A stretch of DNA of 64,000 nucleotides from Sphingobacterium thalpophilum. Its GTDB lineage: Bacteria; Bacteroidota; Bacteroidia; Sphingobacteriales; Sphingobacteriaceae. Under the pieces are notes generated by a model that was not told where the DNA came from, did not search any database, and was given only the letters and a program-made list of their open reading frames with translations. The position numbers were made by a program, and so were the translations under genes. Shown piece after piece: positions 8,882-20,700 of the stretch (its first letter is position 1; every line of letters begins with the position of its first letter). The stretch spans positions 1-64,000 of the forward strand of contig CAMCTU010000002.1 of the NCBI GenBank assembly GCA_945878525.1, written 5' to 3'.

Positions 8882-11359
8882 ATGAGTAGCTACGATAATT
8901 TTGATTTTAACCGCACATTACCCTTAATTAGTGAAGATACTGAGTTCTTTCCACTGATGTCACAGGAAGATGAAGAGGAAATGAACAATGAAGAAACACC
9001 CGACATTTTGTCGATACTTCCTTTGCGCAATACTGTTTTGTTTCCCGGCGTGGTGATACCAATCACGGTGGGCAGGGACAAGTCAATCAAACTTATAAAA
9101 GATGCTTATCGTGGGGAAAGGATAATTGGTGTTGTTTCCCAGAAAGATGTTGGTATTGAAGACCCTGAATTCGAGCAATTAAATCAGGTAGGAACTGTGG
9201 CCCTAATTATTAAGATGCTTCAGATGCCGGATGGCAACACTACCGTAATTATTCAAGGTAAGCAGCGCTTTCGCTTGAATGAAGAAGTACAATGCGATCC
9301 TTACATTAAAGCTAGTATTCAAAAATTTGTTGAAGTAAGACCTAAGGCTGATAGAGAATTCAAGGCTTTGTTGGCGTCCATCAAAGAGATGGCTATGCAG
9401 ATCATCCAGCTTTCTCCAAATATTCCAAGTGAGGCAGGCATTGCAATAAATAATATAGAAAGTTCATCTTTCCTGATTAACTTTATTTCATCAAACATGA
9501 ATGCTGAGGTTTCTGCAAAACAGCATATGCTTGAAGTGGCTAATCTACATGAGCGTGCAAAAATGGTTTTGGAGCATTTGACGCAGGAACTGCAAATGCA
9601 GGAACTCAAAAATCAAATACAGTCCAAAGTACGTGTCGATCTTGACAAGCAGCAGCGCGATTATTTTCTGAATCAGCAATTAAAAACCATCCAGGAAGAG
9701 CTTGGAGGAAATTCACCCGATTTGGAGATCGAGAATCTGAGAGGCCGTGCCATATTAAAAAAATGGAGCAAGGAAACCACCAATCACTTCAATAAGGAAG
9801 TAGAGAAACTGGCCAGGATGAACCCTGCAGCAGCGGATTATTCTATACAAATCAATTATCTGGAGCTTCTGCTCGAGCTTCCATGGAATGATTTCACAAA
9901 GGATAATTTCGATCTTAAACGCGCCGCTAAAATTCTTGAAAAAGATCACTACGGTCTGGATAAAGTAAAACAGCGGATTATCGAATATCTAGCTGTTTTG
10001 AAATTAAAACATAACATGAAGGCTCCGATTCTTTGCCTGGTGGGTCCTCCGGGAGTAGGAAAAACCTCTTTGGGTAAATCAATTGCAAAAGCATTGGGAA
10101 GAAAATATGTTAGAATGGCTCTTGGTGGAATCAGAGATGAAGCAGAGATAAGAGGCCATCGCAAAACCTATATTGGAGCAATGCCTGGTCGTATTATTCA
10201 ATCCATAAAAAAAGCCGGCAGTTCAAACCCAGTATTTGTTTTGGATGAAATTGACAAGGTTGGTAATGATTTTCGCGGTGATCCTTCATCAGCACTGCTT
10301 GAAGTACTTGATCCTGAACAGAATAATGCATTCTATGATCATTATGTTGAGGTTGATTATGACCTGTCAAGTGTGATGTTTATAGCAACCGCTAATTCCC
10401 TGAGTTCAATTCAACCTGCTTTATTAGACAGGATGGAGATTATTGAGGTAAACGGTTACACTATAGAAGAGAAAATTCAGATTGCCAAACAGCATCTGCT
10501 ACCAAAACAGCGGGAACAACACGGCATTAAATTAAAAGATATCACACTTAAAAATCCTGTTCTTGAAAAAGTAGTTGAAGATTATACGAGAGAATCGGGC
10601 GTTCGCGGACTTGAAAAAAAAATAGGTTCATTGGTACGTGGCATAGCAACAAAAATCGTAATGGATGTTGAATATGACCCAATAGTTAGTAAAACTGATG
10701 TGGAAACTATCCTTGGTCCGCCAACTTACGACAAAGATCTTTATGAGGGCAATGAGGTAGCAGGTGTCGTTACTGGCCTGGCATGGACTCAGGTGGGCGG
10801 AGATATCTTATTCATTGAAGCAAGCCTAAGTCCGGGTAAAGGGAAATTGTCACTTACCGGAAATTTAGGTGATGTGATGAAGGAATCTGCTACTATCGCA
10901 ATGGCCTATCTTCGTGCTCATGCCATGAAATTTAATATTGATCACAGAATATTTGATCAATGGGATGTACACGTACATGTACCTGCCGGTGCAACCCCTA
11001 AGGATGGGCCTTCGGCAGGAGTAACCATGCTTACAGCTTTAACCTCTGCATTTACCCAACAAAAAGTCAAACCTCATCTGGCTATGACCGGCGAAATAAC
11101 ACTACGTGGCAAAGTTTTACCTGTTGGTGGTATAAAAGAGAAAATTCTGGCTGCGAAAAGAGCAAATATCAAAGAAATTATTCTCTCAAAATCAAACAGA
11201 AAGGATATTCTTGAGATAAAGGAAGATTATATCCGAGATATGCAATTCCACTATGTCAGTGAAATGAAGGAAGTTATTGATCTTGCCTTGGTGAAGGATA
11301 AAGTAAAAGATGCGATCGACCTCTCTATTAAAGAGACAAACGGGCATTCCATTAAATGA
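8882..11359 (+). CDS. lon: ATP-dependent protease La
   Basis: [17 protein letters not shown]-domain, [29 protein letters not shown] Walker [17 protein letters not shown] catalytic Ser. Confidence 0.98.
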   Translation: MSSYDNFDFNRTLPLISEDTEFFPLMSQEDEEEMNNEETPDILSILPLRNTVLFPGVVIPITVGRDKSIKLIKDAYRGERIIGVVSQKDVGIEDPEFEQLNQVGTVALIIKMLQMPDGNTTVIIQGKQRFRLNEEVQCDPYIKASIQKFVEVRPKADREFKALLASIKEMAMQIIQLSPNIPSEAGIAINNIESSSFLINFISSNMNAEVSAKQHMLEVANLHERAKMVLEHLTQELQMQELKNQIQSKVRVDLDKQQRDYFLNQQLKTIQEELGGNSPDLEIENLRGRAILKKWSKETTNHFNKEVEKLARMNPAAADYSIQINYLELLLELPWNDFTKDNFDLKRAAKILEKDHYGLDKVKQRIIEYLAVLKLKHNMKAPILCLVGPPGVGKTSLGKSIAKALGRKYVRMALGGIRDEAEIRGHRKTYIGAMPGRIIQSIKKAGSSNPVFVLDEIDKVGNDFRGDPSSALLEVLDPEQNNAFYDHYVEVDYDLSSVMFIATANSLSSIQPALLDRMEIIEVNGYTIEEKIQIAKQHLLPKQREQHGIKLKDITLKNPVLEKVVEDYTRESGVRGLEKKIGSLVRGIATKIVMDVEYDPIVSKTDVETILGPPTYDKDLYEGNEVAGVVTGLAWTQVGGDILFIEASLSPGKGKLSLTGNLGDVMKESATIAMAYLRAHAMKFNIDHRIFDQWDVHVHVPAGATPKDGPSAGVTMLTALTSAFTQQKVKPHLAMTGEITLRGKVLPVGGIKEKILAAKRANIKEIILSKSNRKDILEIKEDYIRDMQFHYVSEMKEVIDLALVKDKVKDAIDLSIKETNGHSIK

Positions 11360-11454
11360 AATTTTTCACCTTCCTATTGTTATAAGTATTTAATTTATAA
11401 TTCAGCATTGTTTTTCGAAGCTTTTATTGAAATTGGAGCTGTATTTGAGCACGT

Positions 11455-12420
11455 ATGAGAATAAATCACAAAATCTTCTTTATCAACTTGTTTTTTATAT
11501 TTATTGCAGCAAGGCTTTATGCACAAAATAATTCCTATAAAAGTGAATTTGGTTTCAGATCTGAAAATGATTCTTACCTGGCACAGGGGCAGGACAGGTA
11601 TTATACCAATGGACTTTCACTGAACTTCAGGTCTGCAGTTGATCAATCCACACTAAGGAATCCGAAATTAAATAAATTAATTTGGGAGATTGAAGCCGGA
11701 CAAAAAATATTTAATCCTCAATCAGGGAGTATATTGGATATTGATTTTATAGATCGGCCTTTCGCAGCTTACCTATATGGTGGCGCCGGAATCCATTTTC
11801 TTTATAATTCTGAAACTAATCTGAAATTAAGCCTTCAGGTAGGCACCGTTGGACCAGCTGCCAAAGGTAAAGAAGCTCAGGAATTCCTGCATAACAACTT
11901 TGGTTTTTATAAAATTGATGGATGGCAATGGCAGGTTAATAATGAAATAGGAATTAATTCTACCGTAGAATTCAATAAACTAATCAATAGATTGAGATCC
12001 GGGAAAACCGATTTTATCGTTAGTTCTTACCTCAATGCCGGTAATACCTTTGCAGGTGGTGGCGCAGGACTAATTTTCAGGCTGGGTGAAATAAATCCTC
12101 TGCATAGTTCTGCAATCAATCAAAGTACCATTTCCAATAATGCCAAAATCAAATCTGGAAAGGAATTTTTCTTCTATGCAAAACCAATGCTACATTTTAT
12201 TGCCTATGATGCAACCATTCAAGGTGGATTATTCCAAAATGACAAAGGAGCAGTGGTTTTTGATCAAAAACCTTTAGTTTTTAGTCAGCAGGCAGGAGCC
12301 ATCTTTTCTAAAAAAAGGTGGACAGTTGATTTTTCAGTGGTCTTTAAATCCAAGGAAATAAAAAGCTTTGCAAAACCTCATCAATACGGCTCATTCGCAT
12401 TATTATACCGAATGAATTGA
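11455..12420 (+). CDS. Lipid A deacylase LpxR family protein (DUF2219)
   Basis: Signal peptide; FRSENDSYLAQGQDRYYTNGLSLNF, GPAAKGKEAQEFLHNNFGFYKIDGWQWQVNNEIGIN, FAGGGAGLIFRLG. Confidence 0.85.
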   Translation: MRINHKIFFINLFFIFIAARLYAQNNSYKSEFGFRSENDSYLAQGQDRYYTNGLSLNFRSAVDQSTLRNPKLNKLIWEIEAGQKIFNPQSGSILDIDFIDRPFAAYLYGGAGIHFLYNSETNLKLSLQVGTVGPAAKGKEAQEFLHNNFGFYKIDGWQWQVNNEIGINSTVEFNKLINRLRSGKTDFIVSSYLNAGNTFAGGGAGLIFRLGEINPLHSSAINQSTISNNAKIKSGKEFFFYAKPMLHFIAYDATIQGGLFQNDKGAVVFDQKPLVFSQQAGAIFSKKRWTVDFSVVFKSKEIKSFAKPHQYGSFALLYRMN

Positions 12421-12426
12421 TAATAC

Positions 12427-12852
12427 CTAATCCTTAAAATAATCCTTTCTGTTTATTTTCTTTAAAGAATTGAGATGTTTGGTCTTGAGCCTATTTTCAA
12501 CAGATGAACGTTTGGGCTTTGTAGCTTTCCTAATTGGAGGAAGATAAAGGGCATTATTAATCAATTGCCTGAGTTTTACAAGGCTTTTCTGTTTATTCAG
12601 CAACTGGCTTCTCTCCTCCTCTGTAATAATTTGCAGAACCCCGGCCGAAGATATTTTATTGGCAAGTTTTTTCAATAAAATTTTCTTTTGCTCATCTGTA
12701 AACAAAACAGATGAGCTGATATTAAGATTCAGTTCAACTTTTGAGGAAACCTTATTGACATTTTGCCCGCCTTTTCCCCCACTTCTGGAGGTTTTAAAGC
12801 TGATCTCTTTTAATAGGTCCTTTATCAGAAAATTCATACCCAAAATTATCAT
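12427..12852 (-). CDS. arfB: Alternative ribosome-rescue peptidyl-tRNA hydrolase ArfB/YaeJ
   Basis: SRSGGKGGQNVNKVSSKVEL GGQ motif; short protein with basic tail PPIRKATKPKRSSVENRLKTKHLNSLKKINRK. Confidence 0.92.
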   Translation of the reverse strand: MIILGMNFLIKDLLKEISFKTSRSGGKGGQNVNKVSSKVELNLNISSSVLFTDEQKKILLKKLANKISSAGVLQIITEEERSQLLNKQKSLVKLRQLINNALYLPPIRKATKPKRSSVENRLKTKHLNSLKKINRKDYFKD

Positions 12853-12926
12853 TTCTCATCACAAATTTGACTGCATTTAACAAATTATATCATCAGTAAA
12901 TCAATTTCAAATTCTATTTTTGCTTA

Positions 12927-13613
12927 ATGAGTAAGAATATAGTTATAGCCATTGATGGTTATTCATCCTGTGGAAAAAGCACAATTGCTAAGGCCCTGGC
13001 CAGAAAACTTCATTTTATTTATATCGATACCGGTGCAATGTACCGGGCTGTGACTCTTTATTTTCTCAGAAAAAAAATTGATCTGCATGATGTCATTTCC
13101 GTAGAGAAAGCATTAAATGAAATCCACATTAACTTTGAATACAACAAGGAGCAAACTTTTGTATTTCTAAATGAGGAAGATGTATCTGAGGAAATCAGAC
13201 AAATGCCAGTATCTGAAAAAGTAAGTCAGGTTAGCGCAATCAAAGCCGTGCGTACAGAAATGGTCAGACAGCAGCAAAGAATGGGTAAATCTCAAAATAT
13301 AATAATGGATGGTCGCGACATCGGCACTGTAGTTTTTCCCGATGCAACACTGAAATTTTTCATGACCGCCGATCCGATGATTCGTGCTGAGCGAAGATTT
13401 AAAGAATTAATCGGTAAGGGTGAAAAGGTTAGTCTGGAAGAGATTTATTCCAATCTTGCGCTCCGGGACCATCAGGATACTACCAGAGAAGAAAGTCCCT
13501 TGACTCAGGCAGAAGATGCAATTGTATTGGATAACTCTGGAATAGATCAGGAAATGCAATTGAATTTTGCATTATCCTATATTAATCCTTTGCTGACTAA
13601 AAATATGCAGTAA
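12927..13613 (+). CDS. cmk: Cytidylate kinase
   Basis: IAIDGYSSCGKSTIAKALA, YIDTGAMYRAVT, MDGRDIGTVVFPDA. Confidence 0.97.
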   Translation: MSKNIVIAIDGYSSCGKSTIAKALARKLHFIYIDTGAMYRAVTLYFLRKKIDLHDVISVEKALNEIHINFEYNKEQTFVFLNEEDVSEEIRQMPVSEKVSQVSAIKAVRTEMVRQQQRMGKSQNIIMDGRDIGTVVFPDATLKFFMTADPMIRAERRFKELIGKGEKVSLEEIYSNLALRDHQDTTREESPLTQAEDAIVLDNSGIDQEMQLNFALSYINPLLTKNMQ

Positions 13614-13756
13614 CAAAATTACCTGATTCAATAAAAACACGGTTTATAGCCCATTAATTTTGGGTAATTGTTACTATATTCTGTTAATTACCTAAAATAT
13701 TGAGATTCAATTAAAAATAAAGCGCAGAAATGTTTTTTATTAAAAATCTTATTTTC

Positions 13757-13764
13757 TACCTTTG
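13757..13764 (+). promoter_or_regulatory. Bacteroidota-type -7 element (TACCTTTG) upstream of rpsA
   Basis: Match to TAnnTTTG, about 40 nt upstream of the rpsA ATG; no clear TTG -33 element seen. Confidence 0.5.
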
Positions 13765-13805
13765 CAGTCCGATTTGATAATCGGAAAAAGGAGATAAATT
13801 AATTA

Positions 13806-15803
13806 ATGGCCAAAAAACTAGAAGCCGAAAAGGAGTTAACTGCTAAACAAGCGGAACTTCAAGGCGAAGAAACCACTACGGTTAAACACAAGGAAACCAT
13901 TGAATCGGAAGCTGATTCAGTGTCGATCGAAGAGATCAAATCAAAAACACTCATCACCCCTTCAGGCGATTTCGACTGGGATGCTGATGACAAAGGCTTC
14001 GGTAACTACAGTGCTGCAGACCGTGAAAAGTTTGAAGAAATGTATGCCGGTACTTTCAATTCAATTAATAAAGGCGAGATCATCTCGGGAGTTGTTGTCT
14101 CAATCAACAACAAAGATGTGGTACTAAACATTGGATTTAAATCTGACGGTCTGGTATCTCTCTCTGAATTCCGTGACACACCTGATCTAAAAATCGGTGA
14201 TACAGTTGATGTATTTGTTGAATCACAGGAAGATGCTAACGGACAGTTAGTATTATCTCGCAAACGCGCAAAAACTCAACGTTCATGGGAAACCATCAAT
14301 GAAGCTTTGGATCAGGACAAAATCATTACCGGTTTTGTTAAGAGCCGTACTAAAGGTGGATTGATTGTGGATATTATGGGAGTTGAAGCCTTCCTTCCAG
14401 GATCGCAGATCGACATCAAGCCTATCCGTGATTATGACGTTTATGTTGGTAAGACAATGGAATTCAAGGTAGTCAAAATCAATCATGAGTTTAAAAACGT
14501 TGTGGTATCTCACAAAGTATTGATTGAAGACGATTTAGAAAATCAGAAAACTGAGATCGTTGCGAAACTGGAAAAAGGACAGGTACTAGAAGGTACAGTT
14601 AAAAACATTACCGATTTCGGTGTGTTTATTGATCTTGGTGGCGTAGACGGACTATTACATATTACAGACATTTCGTGGGGTCGCATAGAGCATCCACGCG
14701 AAGTATTAAACCTTGATCAAAAGATCAACGTTGTTGTTTTAGATTTTGATGACGAGAAAAAACGTATCGCATTAGGGTTAAAGCAATTAACTGCTCATCC
14801 TTGGGAAGCTTTAGATATTGCATTAGAAATCGGTTCTAAAGTAAAAGGAAGAATTGTAACTGTTGCAGATTACGGTGCATTTCTTGAAATCACTCCAGGT
14901 GTTGAAGGGTTAATTCACGTTTCTGAAATGTCATGGTCGCAAAATCTTCGTAACCCACAGGAATTCCTTAAAGTTGGTGATGAAGTAGAAGCTCAGGTAT
15001 TGACTTTAGATCGTAACGAGCGCAAGATGAGCCTTGGTATCAAACAACTTACTCCTGATCCATGGAAAAACATTGGCGAGCGCTACCCTATCGGAAGCAA
15101 GCACAAAGCTGTTGTTAAAAACATGACTAACTTCGGTGTGTTCGTAGAAATTGAAGAAGGTATCGACGGTTTAATCCACATATCTGATCTTTCATGGTCA
15201 AAAAAGGTTAATCACCCTAATGAATTCACCAAAGTTGGTGAAGGATTAGATGTGGTTGTTCTGGAGCTTGATGAATCTAATCGCAAACTAAGCTTAGGTC
15301 ATAAGCAATTGGAAGAAAATCCTTGGGAAACTTTTGAAACAGTATTCACTATGGATTCTATTCATGAAGGTACTGTACTGAAAGTAACAGATAAAGGTGC
15401 AATCATTGCTTTACCTTATGGTGTTGAAGGATTTGCTCCTACAAAGCATATAGCCAAAGAAGATGGCAGTTCAATCAAAGCGGATGAAACTGCTGATTTC
15501 AGGATCATTGAATTTAATAAAGATTCTAAACGTATTGTAGTTTCTCATGCCCGTATCTGGGAAGAGGCAAAAGCAGAAGAACGTAAAGAAGAATTCAATG
15601 CTAAAAAGAAGGAAGCCAAAGCAACAACAACTGCAGTTAAAAAGGTGAAGGAGTCTGTTGAAAAATCAACTTTAGGTGATCTTGGAGTTCTTGCTCAATT
15701 GAAAGAGAAAATGGAAGGTGCAGAAAGCAAAGCAAAAAAAGCTAAGAAAACTGAAGAGGATGCAAGCACAAATACTGAAGTAATAGAAGCTTCTGAAGAA
15801 TAA
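13806..15803 (+). CDS. rpsA: 30S ribosomal protein S1
   Basis: Multiple S1 RNA-binding repeats (GTVKNITDFGVFIDLGGVDGLLHITDISW, KGRIVTVADYGAFLEI..EGLIHVSEMSW). Confidence 0.97.
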   Translation: MAKKLEAEKELTAKQAELQGEETTTVKHKETIESEADSVSIEEIKSKTLITPSGDFDWDADDKGFGNYSAADREKFEEMYAGTFNSINKGEIISGVVVSINNKDVVLNIGFKSDGLVSLSEFRDTPDLKIGDTVDVFVESQEDANGQLVLSRKRAKTQRSWETINEALDQDKIITGFVKSRTKGGLIVDIMGVEAFLPGSQIDIKPIRDYDVYVGKTMEFKVVKINHEFKNVVVSHKVLIEDDLENQKTEIVAKLEKGQVLEGTVKNITDFGVFIDLGGVDGLLHITDISWGRIEHPREVLNLDQKINVVVLDFDDEKKRIALGLKQLTAHPWEALDIALEIGSKVKGRIVTVADYGAFLEITPGVEGLIHVSEMSWSQNLRNPQEFLKVGDEVEAQVLTLDRNERKMSLGIKQLTPDPWKNIGERYPIGSKHKAVVKNMTNFGVFVEIEEGIDGLIHISDLSWSKKVNHPNEFTKVGEGLDVVVLELDESNRKLSLGHKQLEENPWETFETVFTMDSIHEGTVLKVTDKGAIIALPYGVEGFAPTKHIAKEDGSSIKADETADFRIIEFNKDSKRIVVSHARIWEEAKAEERKEEFNAKKKEAKATTTAVKKVKESVEKSTLGDLGVLAQLKEKMEGAESKAKKAKKTEEDASTNTEVIEASEE

Positions 15804-15827
15804 TAGTAAGATCTAAATTCTAGTATT

Positions 15828-15865
15828 AAAGGCTGTATCAAAATAAACTGATACAGCCTTTTCTA
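15828..15865 (+). terminator. Intrinsic terminator downstream of rpsA
   Basis: AAAGGCTGTATCA-aaataaac-TGATACAGCCTTTT inverted repeat followed by T-rich tract. Confidence 0.88.
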
Positions 15866-15956
15866 TTTTTTGAGTTTTATACCGTTTTTGGACACTACCG
15901 TTTTTATTGCAATTTCATTGTTGTTATCGTGAAAAAATATTGAAAAACAGCTTTTT

Positions 15957-15982
15957 GCCCCGATATTTATCAGGGCTTTTTT
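15957..15982 (+). terminator. Second hairpin plus T-run between rpsA and pyrR
   Basis: GCCCCGAT-ATTT-ATCAGGGC (one mismatch) followed by TTTTTT. Confidence 0.55.
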
Positions 15983-16113
15983 GCGTTTATAAACCCATTA
16001 ACCCTGGTTATCAATTCTCTACCACACTCCCTCTATAATCCCATCCATAAAGTTTTAGCTTATTCCTTTCTGCTTTTATCTTTTTTCCCTATTTTTACTT
16101 AAACTATACCAAA

Positions 16114-16656
16114 ATGCCAAGGTTAACACTGCTTGACGGTCCCAAATTCCAAATTACCATACAGCGTCTTTGCCATCAGTTAATCGAAAATCACAATCTT
16201 TTTGAAAATTCAGTCATACTTGGTATACAGCCACGTGGGATTTTTCTTGCTAAACGGATCATTACAGAACTGAAAGTCAGTTTGCCTGATGTTAAAATAG
16301 AAAGCGGAAATCTGGACATTACATTTTTCAGAGATGATTTTCGTCGTAAAGAAGGATTATTAATTCCCAGCAGCACAGAGATTGATTTTATCATTGAAGG
16401 CAAAAAGGTAATCCTGATGGATGACGTGCTTTGGACCGGCAGAACCATAAGAGCAGCTATGGATGCCTTACAATCTTTTGGAAGACCTGGAAAAGTTGAG
16501 CTATTGACACTGGTCGATCGGCGCTATTCAAGACATCTGCCAATTGAAGCTGATTATATCGGTATTAAAGTTGACACCATCGCATCCCAAAAGGTTATTG
16601 TTAGCTGGAAGGAAACTGATAAAGAAGACAAAGTAATCTTACTATCTGAAAAATAA
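16114..16656 (+). CDS. pyrR: Bifunctional pyr operon regulator / uracil phosphoribosyltransferase
   Basis: VILMDDVLWTGRTIRAAMDAL PRPP-binding loop, LVDRRYSRHLPIEADYIG. Confidence 0.9.
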   Translation: MPRLTLLDGPKFQITIQRLCHQLIENHNLFENSVILGIQPRGIFLAKRIITELKVSLPDVKIESGNLDITFFRDDFRRKEGLLIPSSTEIDFIIEGKKVILMDDVLWTGRTIRAAMDALQSFGRPGKVELLTLVDRRYSRHLPIEADYIGIKVDTIASQKVIVSWKETDKEDKVILLSEK

Positions 16657-17597
16657 TGGCAGAAACAATTCAAACTTTAAGCACTAAGCACCTGCTGGGA
16701 ATAAAAGATCTCACATTAAGAGATATTGAATTGATATTTGAAACAGCCGATACCTTTAAAGATGTTCTGAATAGACCAATTAAAAAGGTTCCATCCTTAC
16801 GAGATATAACTATTGCTAATATATTTTTTGAAAACTCAACCCGTACACGCCTTTCATTTGAACTTGCACAAAAGAGACTTTCAGCGGATATAGTAAATTT
16901 CACTGCTTCCTCATCATCGGTTAGTAAAGGAGAAACCCTAATTGATACCGTTAACAATATATTGTCAATGAAAGTTGACATGGTAGTAATGAGGCACCCT
17001 TATGCCGGAGCAGGTGTGTTTTTAAGTAAGCATATAGATGCTCAGATTGTGAATGCTGGTGATGGCGCACACGAGCATCCAACTCAGGCACTTCTTGACG
17101 CCTTCTCCATTCGTGAAAAATATGGTGAAGTTAAAGGCCGGAAAATAGCTATAATTGGCGATGTGCTCCATTCAAGGGTTGCCTTATCAAATATGCTGTG
17201 TCTGCAGAAATTGGGAGCAGAAGTAATGGTTTGCGGTCCGAGCACATTGATTCCAAAATACATAAAAACTTTAGGTGTTAAGGTTGAACATGACCTTGTT
17301 AAAGCTTTAAACTGGTGTGATGTTGCTAATATGCTTCGAATTCAGCTCGAAAGACAAGATATAAAATACTTTCCATCCCTCAGGGAGTACAGTATGATGT
17401 ATGGTCTTAACAAACAAATTCTTAATTCACTCGACAAAGAAATCACCGTAATGCACCCTGGCCCGATAAATCGTGGAGTAGAAATCACAAGTGATGTTGC
17501 AGATAGCAAACAATCAATTATACTTGATCAGGTTGAAAATGGAGTAGCAATCAGAATGGCTGTATTATATCTGCTTGCTAACCAAAGAAACAAATAG
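16656..17597 (+). CDS. pyrB: Aspartate carbamoyltransferase catalytic subunit
   Basis: FFENSTRTRLSFELAQKRL, GDGAHEHPTQALLDAFSIRE, VMHPGPINRGVEI; overlaps pyrR stop (TAATG). Confidence 0.98.
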   Translation: MAETIQTLSTKHLLGIKDLTLRDIELIFETADTFKDVLNRPIKKVPSLRDITIANIFFENSTRTRLSFELAQKRLSADIVNFTASSSSVSKGETLIDTVNNILSMKVDMVVMRHPYAGAGVFLSKHIDAQIVNAGDGAHEHPTQALLDAFSIREKYGEVKGRKIAIIGDVLHSRVALSNMLCLQKLGAEVMVCGPSTLIPKYIKTLGVKVEHDLVKALNWCDVANMLRIQLERQDIKYFPSLREYSMMYGLNKQILNSLDKEITVMHPGPINRGVEITSDVADSKQSIILDQVENGVAIRMAVLYLLANQRNK

Positions 17598-17747
17598 TGT
17601 TATCTTGTGAGATTTCTTCAATCTTTATTACCTGAAAAAAACCTTTGTAATTATTCGTTATTATTCTGTTTTCAACACATGTTAATTACTAATTTGAAAA
17701 GCTTGAAGGCCTTTCCATTAAATTAGTGATAAATATTTTGGTTATTT

Positions 17748-20700
17748 ATGCACAGACAATACGCAATTTTCATCCTTCTATTGACATTTTTCGCTGTTCC
17801 GGTAGTTGCTCAGAACACTGCCTGGATTGAAGTAAATCAGTTTTACAAAGGCGGTCTAGAACTATGGGATCAGGGTAAATATGCAGCCGCATCCCAGCAA
17901 TTCAGCCGTGCTGTTCAAACTAAACAGACAAGCTCTGTGCATGCAGAATCTAATTCTGAATTTAGTCTAATCAAAGAAAATTCTGAATTCTATATAGCGC
18001 TGTGTGCACTTGAATTAAATAACAGCGATGCAGAATCCTTGTTTAGCGAATTTATATCTAAGTTTCCTGCGAGCAATTATACAAAACTAGCTTATTACCA
18101 TTTGGGTAAATCCTATTTTTCAAGAAAGAACTATCCAAAAACCATTGAATGGTTCACAAAATTAGAAGGAAACAATATTTCCGGAAAGGAATCTTCAGAG
18201 TATAGGTATAAACTTGCATATTCCTATTTCGAGTTAAAAAATTATGATCAGGCAAAACCAATATTTGCTGAGTTAAGGAATGAAAAAACTACCTATAACG
18301 AACTTTCTATTTACTATTTTGCATACATTAGTTATCTTCAAAAAGATTATAAAACTGCATTAACTGAGTTTGAAAAGCTCAAGGGCTCAAAACCTTATGA
18401 AAGCAGCTATCCCTACTATATTTCTGCCATGTATTTTCTGGATCAGCGATATGATGATGTAATCAATTATGCTATCCCAATTTTAAAATCTACCAAACAA
18501 CTCTATGAAACAGAACTGTTTAGAATTGTAGGAGCTTCATTTTTTGCAAAGTCTGATTATATCAGCGCAGGTGCATATTATAAAGATTTTCAAAAAAATG
18601 ATCTGGGCAGAACCCAGAATAATCAGGACAATTACCAAATTGGTTATACCTGGTTTAAGTTAAAAGACTACAAGAATGCAATTATTGAACTGGAAAAGCT
18701 TGAAACAACAGATGAGTATTTTCAAAGTGGAATGATTGCATTGGGCGAATCCTTTCTCAAAACAAATAATAAACAAGGTGCCAGAAGTGCGTTTTTCAAG
18801 GCCTCTAGATTAAACCTGGATAAAAAATTACAGGAAGAAGGATTGTTCAATTACGCTAAACTCTCTTATGAACTTGATTTTCATCAGGTTGCTTTAGATG
18901 CAACCCAGCTATTCATAAAAACATATAGCTATTCAGTTAAGCTGGATGAAGCAAAAGTACTGCTAGGAGAAATCTTGCTAACTACAAAAAATTATAAGGA
19001 TGCTATCGATATCCTTGAGAGTATTCCCAACAGAAACCGTGAAGCAAATGGAGTATACCAAAAAGTTACCTATTTCAGGGGACTTGAATTTTACAATGAA
19101 CGTGCCTTTCAGAATGGAATATCTATGTTCATGCGCTCAAATACTAATGTTGTTGATAAAGAAATTCATGCCTTGTCTACCTATTGGCTGGCAGAAGCGA
19201 TGTACGAAGTAAGGAAGTTTGGAGAATCTGTAGACAACTTTGAAAAGTTCATGAACTTACCGGCTGCAAAACAAACCGATGTTTATAATTTTGCACATTA
19301 TGCCCTGGCTTATGCAGCATTTGAACATGAAAACTACAGAAAAGCAGCAACATACTTTAAGCGTTTTTTGCAGGGGAATGAAAAAGATATAAATACAATC
19401 AATGATGCTGTACTTCGATTGGCAGACTCATATTTTGTTTTGAAAGATTATAATGACGCCATTGGATACTACGATCGGATTGTCTCCTATAAAACCTCAA
19501 GTGAGGATTATGCAATGTTTCAGAGAGGTATGATTCAGGGCTTGCAGGGACAGAATGATTTAAAGATTGTAACCCATCAATCACTTCTTCAGCAATTTCC
19601 AAAATCTAATTATTCTGATGATGCTGGATTTGAAATAGCCTATACTTATTTCATTAAAGGTGATTACGAAATTGCAAAAACTGACCTGAGTGCTTTAATA
19701 GAAAAATATCCCAGAAGCAGTTATGTGCCCAGGGCACTATTCACAATTGGTCTGGTTGAGCTGAATCAGGATCAGGAAGAATCAGCATTAATAACCTTTA
19801 AGCGTGTGATTAGTGAATACTCAACTACTGATGAAGCTAAGCTGGCGCTTGAGTCAATCAAGAACATTTACCTGCAAAGATCTGATGCAGCAGGATTTCT
19901 GGACTATGCAAACAGTACCAGTATTGGAAACTTAAGCGCTTATGAACAGGATTATATCACCTTTCAAGCTGCAAATAACCGCTTTTTAAATGGTGATTAT
20001 CAGGGTACATTTGAGTCGGTGAATGCTTATTTTGATAAATTTCCAAAAGCTGCACATGATAAACATGCAAAATTCATCAGAGCTGAAAGTCTGGTAAGAT
20101 TAAAACGACCAGATGAAGCCATTCCAGATTATGAATATATTCTAAATGATTGGACAAGCGATTATACCGAAAGGGCTCTAATGAGTATTGCCAAAATTTA
20201 CATCTCACAAGAAAAGTATAATGAAGCTGTTGTACACCTCAAAAAGCTGGAATTAACCTCAGAGTATAAATCAAATTACAATTTCGCCGTTAATAATTTG
20301 ATGGAAGCATATGCCAGCATGGGTTTACCTGATGAGACCCTTAAATACGTCAAATTCATCAGAGAATCAGAAAAATCATCTGAAGAAGATATTTTAAGAG
20401 CTGGGCTATATGCTGGAAAGGCAAATCTGATAATTGGTGATACCATTGAGGCTGTTAAAGAAATAGAGTTAATTGCAGACAGTACCCAAACTGTTACCGG
20501 TGCAGAAGCGAAATATCTTTTAGCAGAATTACAGTATAAAAAACAAGAATTTAAAAAATCACTAGCTACCGCATTTGATTTGACTAATAAAATGCCATCC
20601 CATGATTATTGGGTTGCCAAGACCTATATCCTCATTGCTGATAATTATGTTGCCATGAAGGATATTTTCCAGGCGAAGAGCACACTTCAAAGTGTAATTG

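Noticed and set aside
12915-12922. TATTTTTG as a promoter giving a leaderless cmk mRNA
   Set aside because: The element ends only 5 nt before the ATG, so the usual TSS would fall inside the start codon; no TTG -33 at proper spacing.
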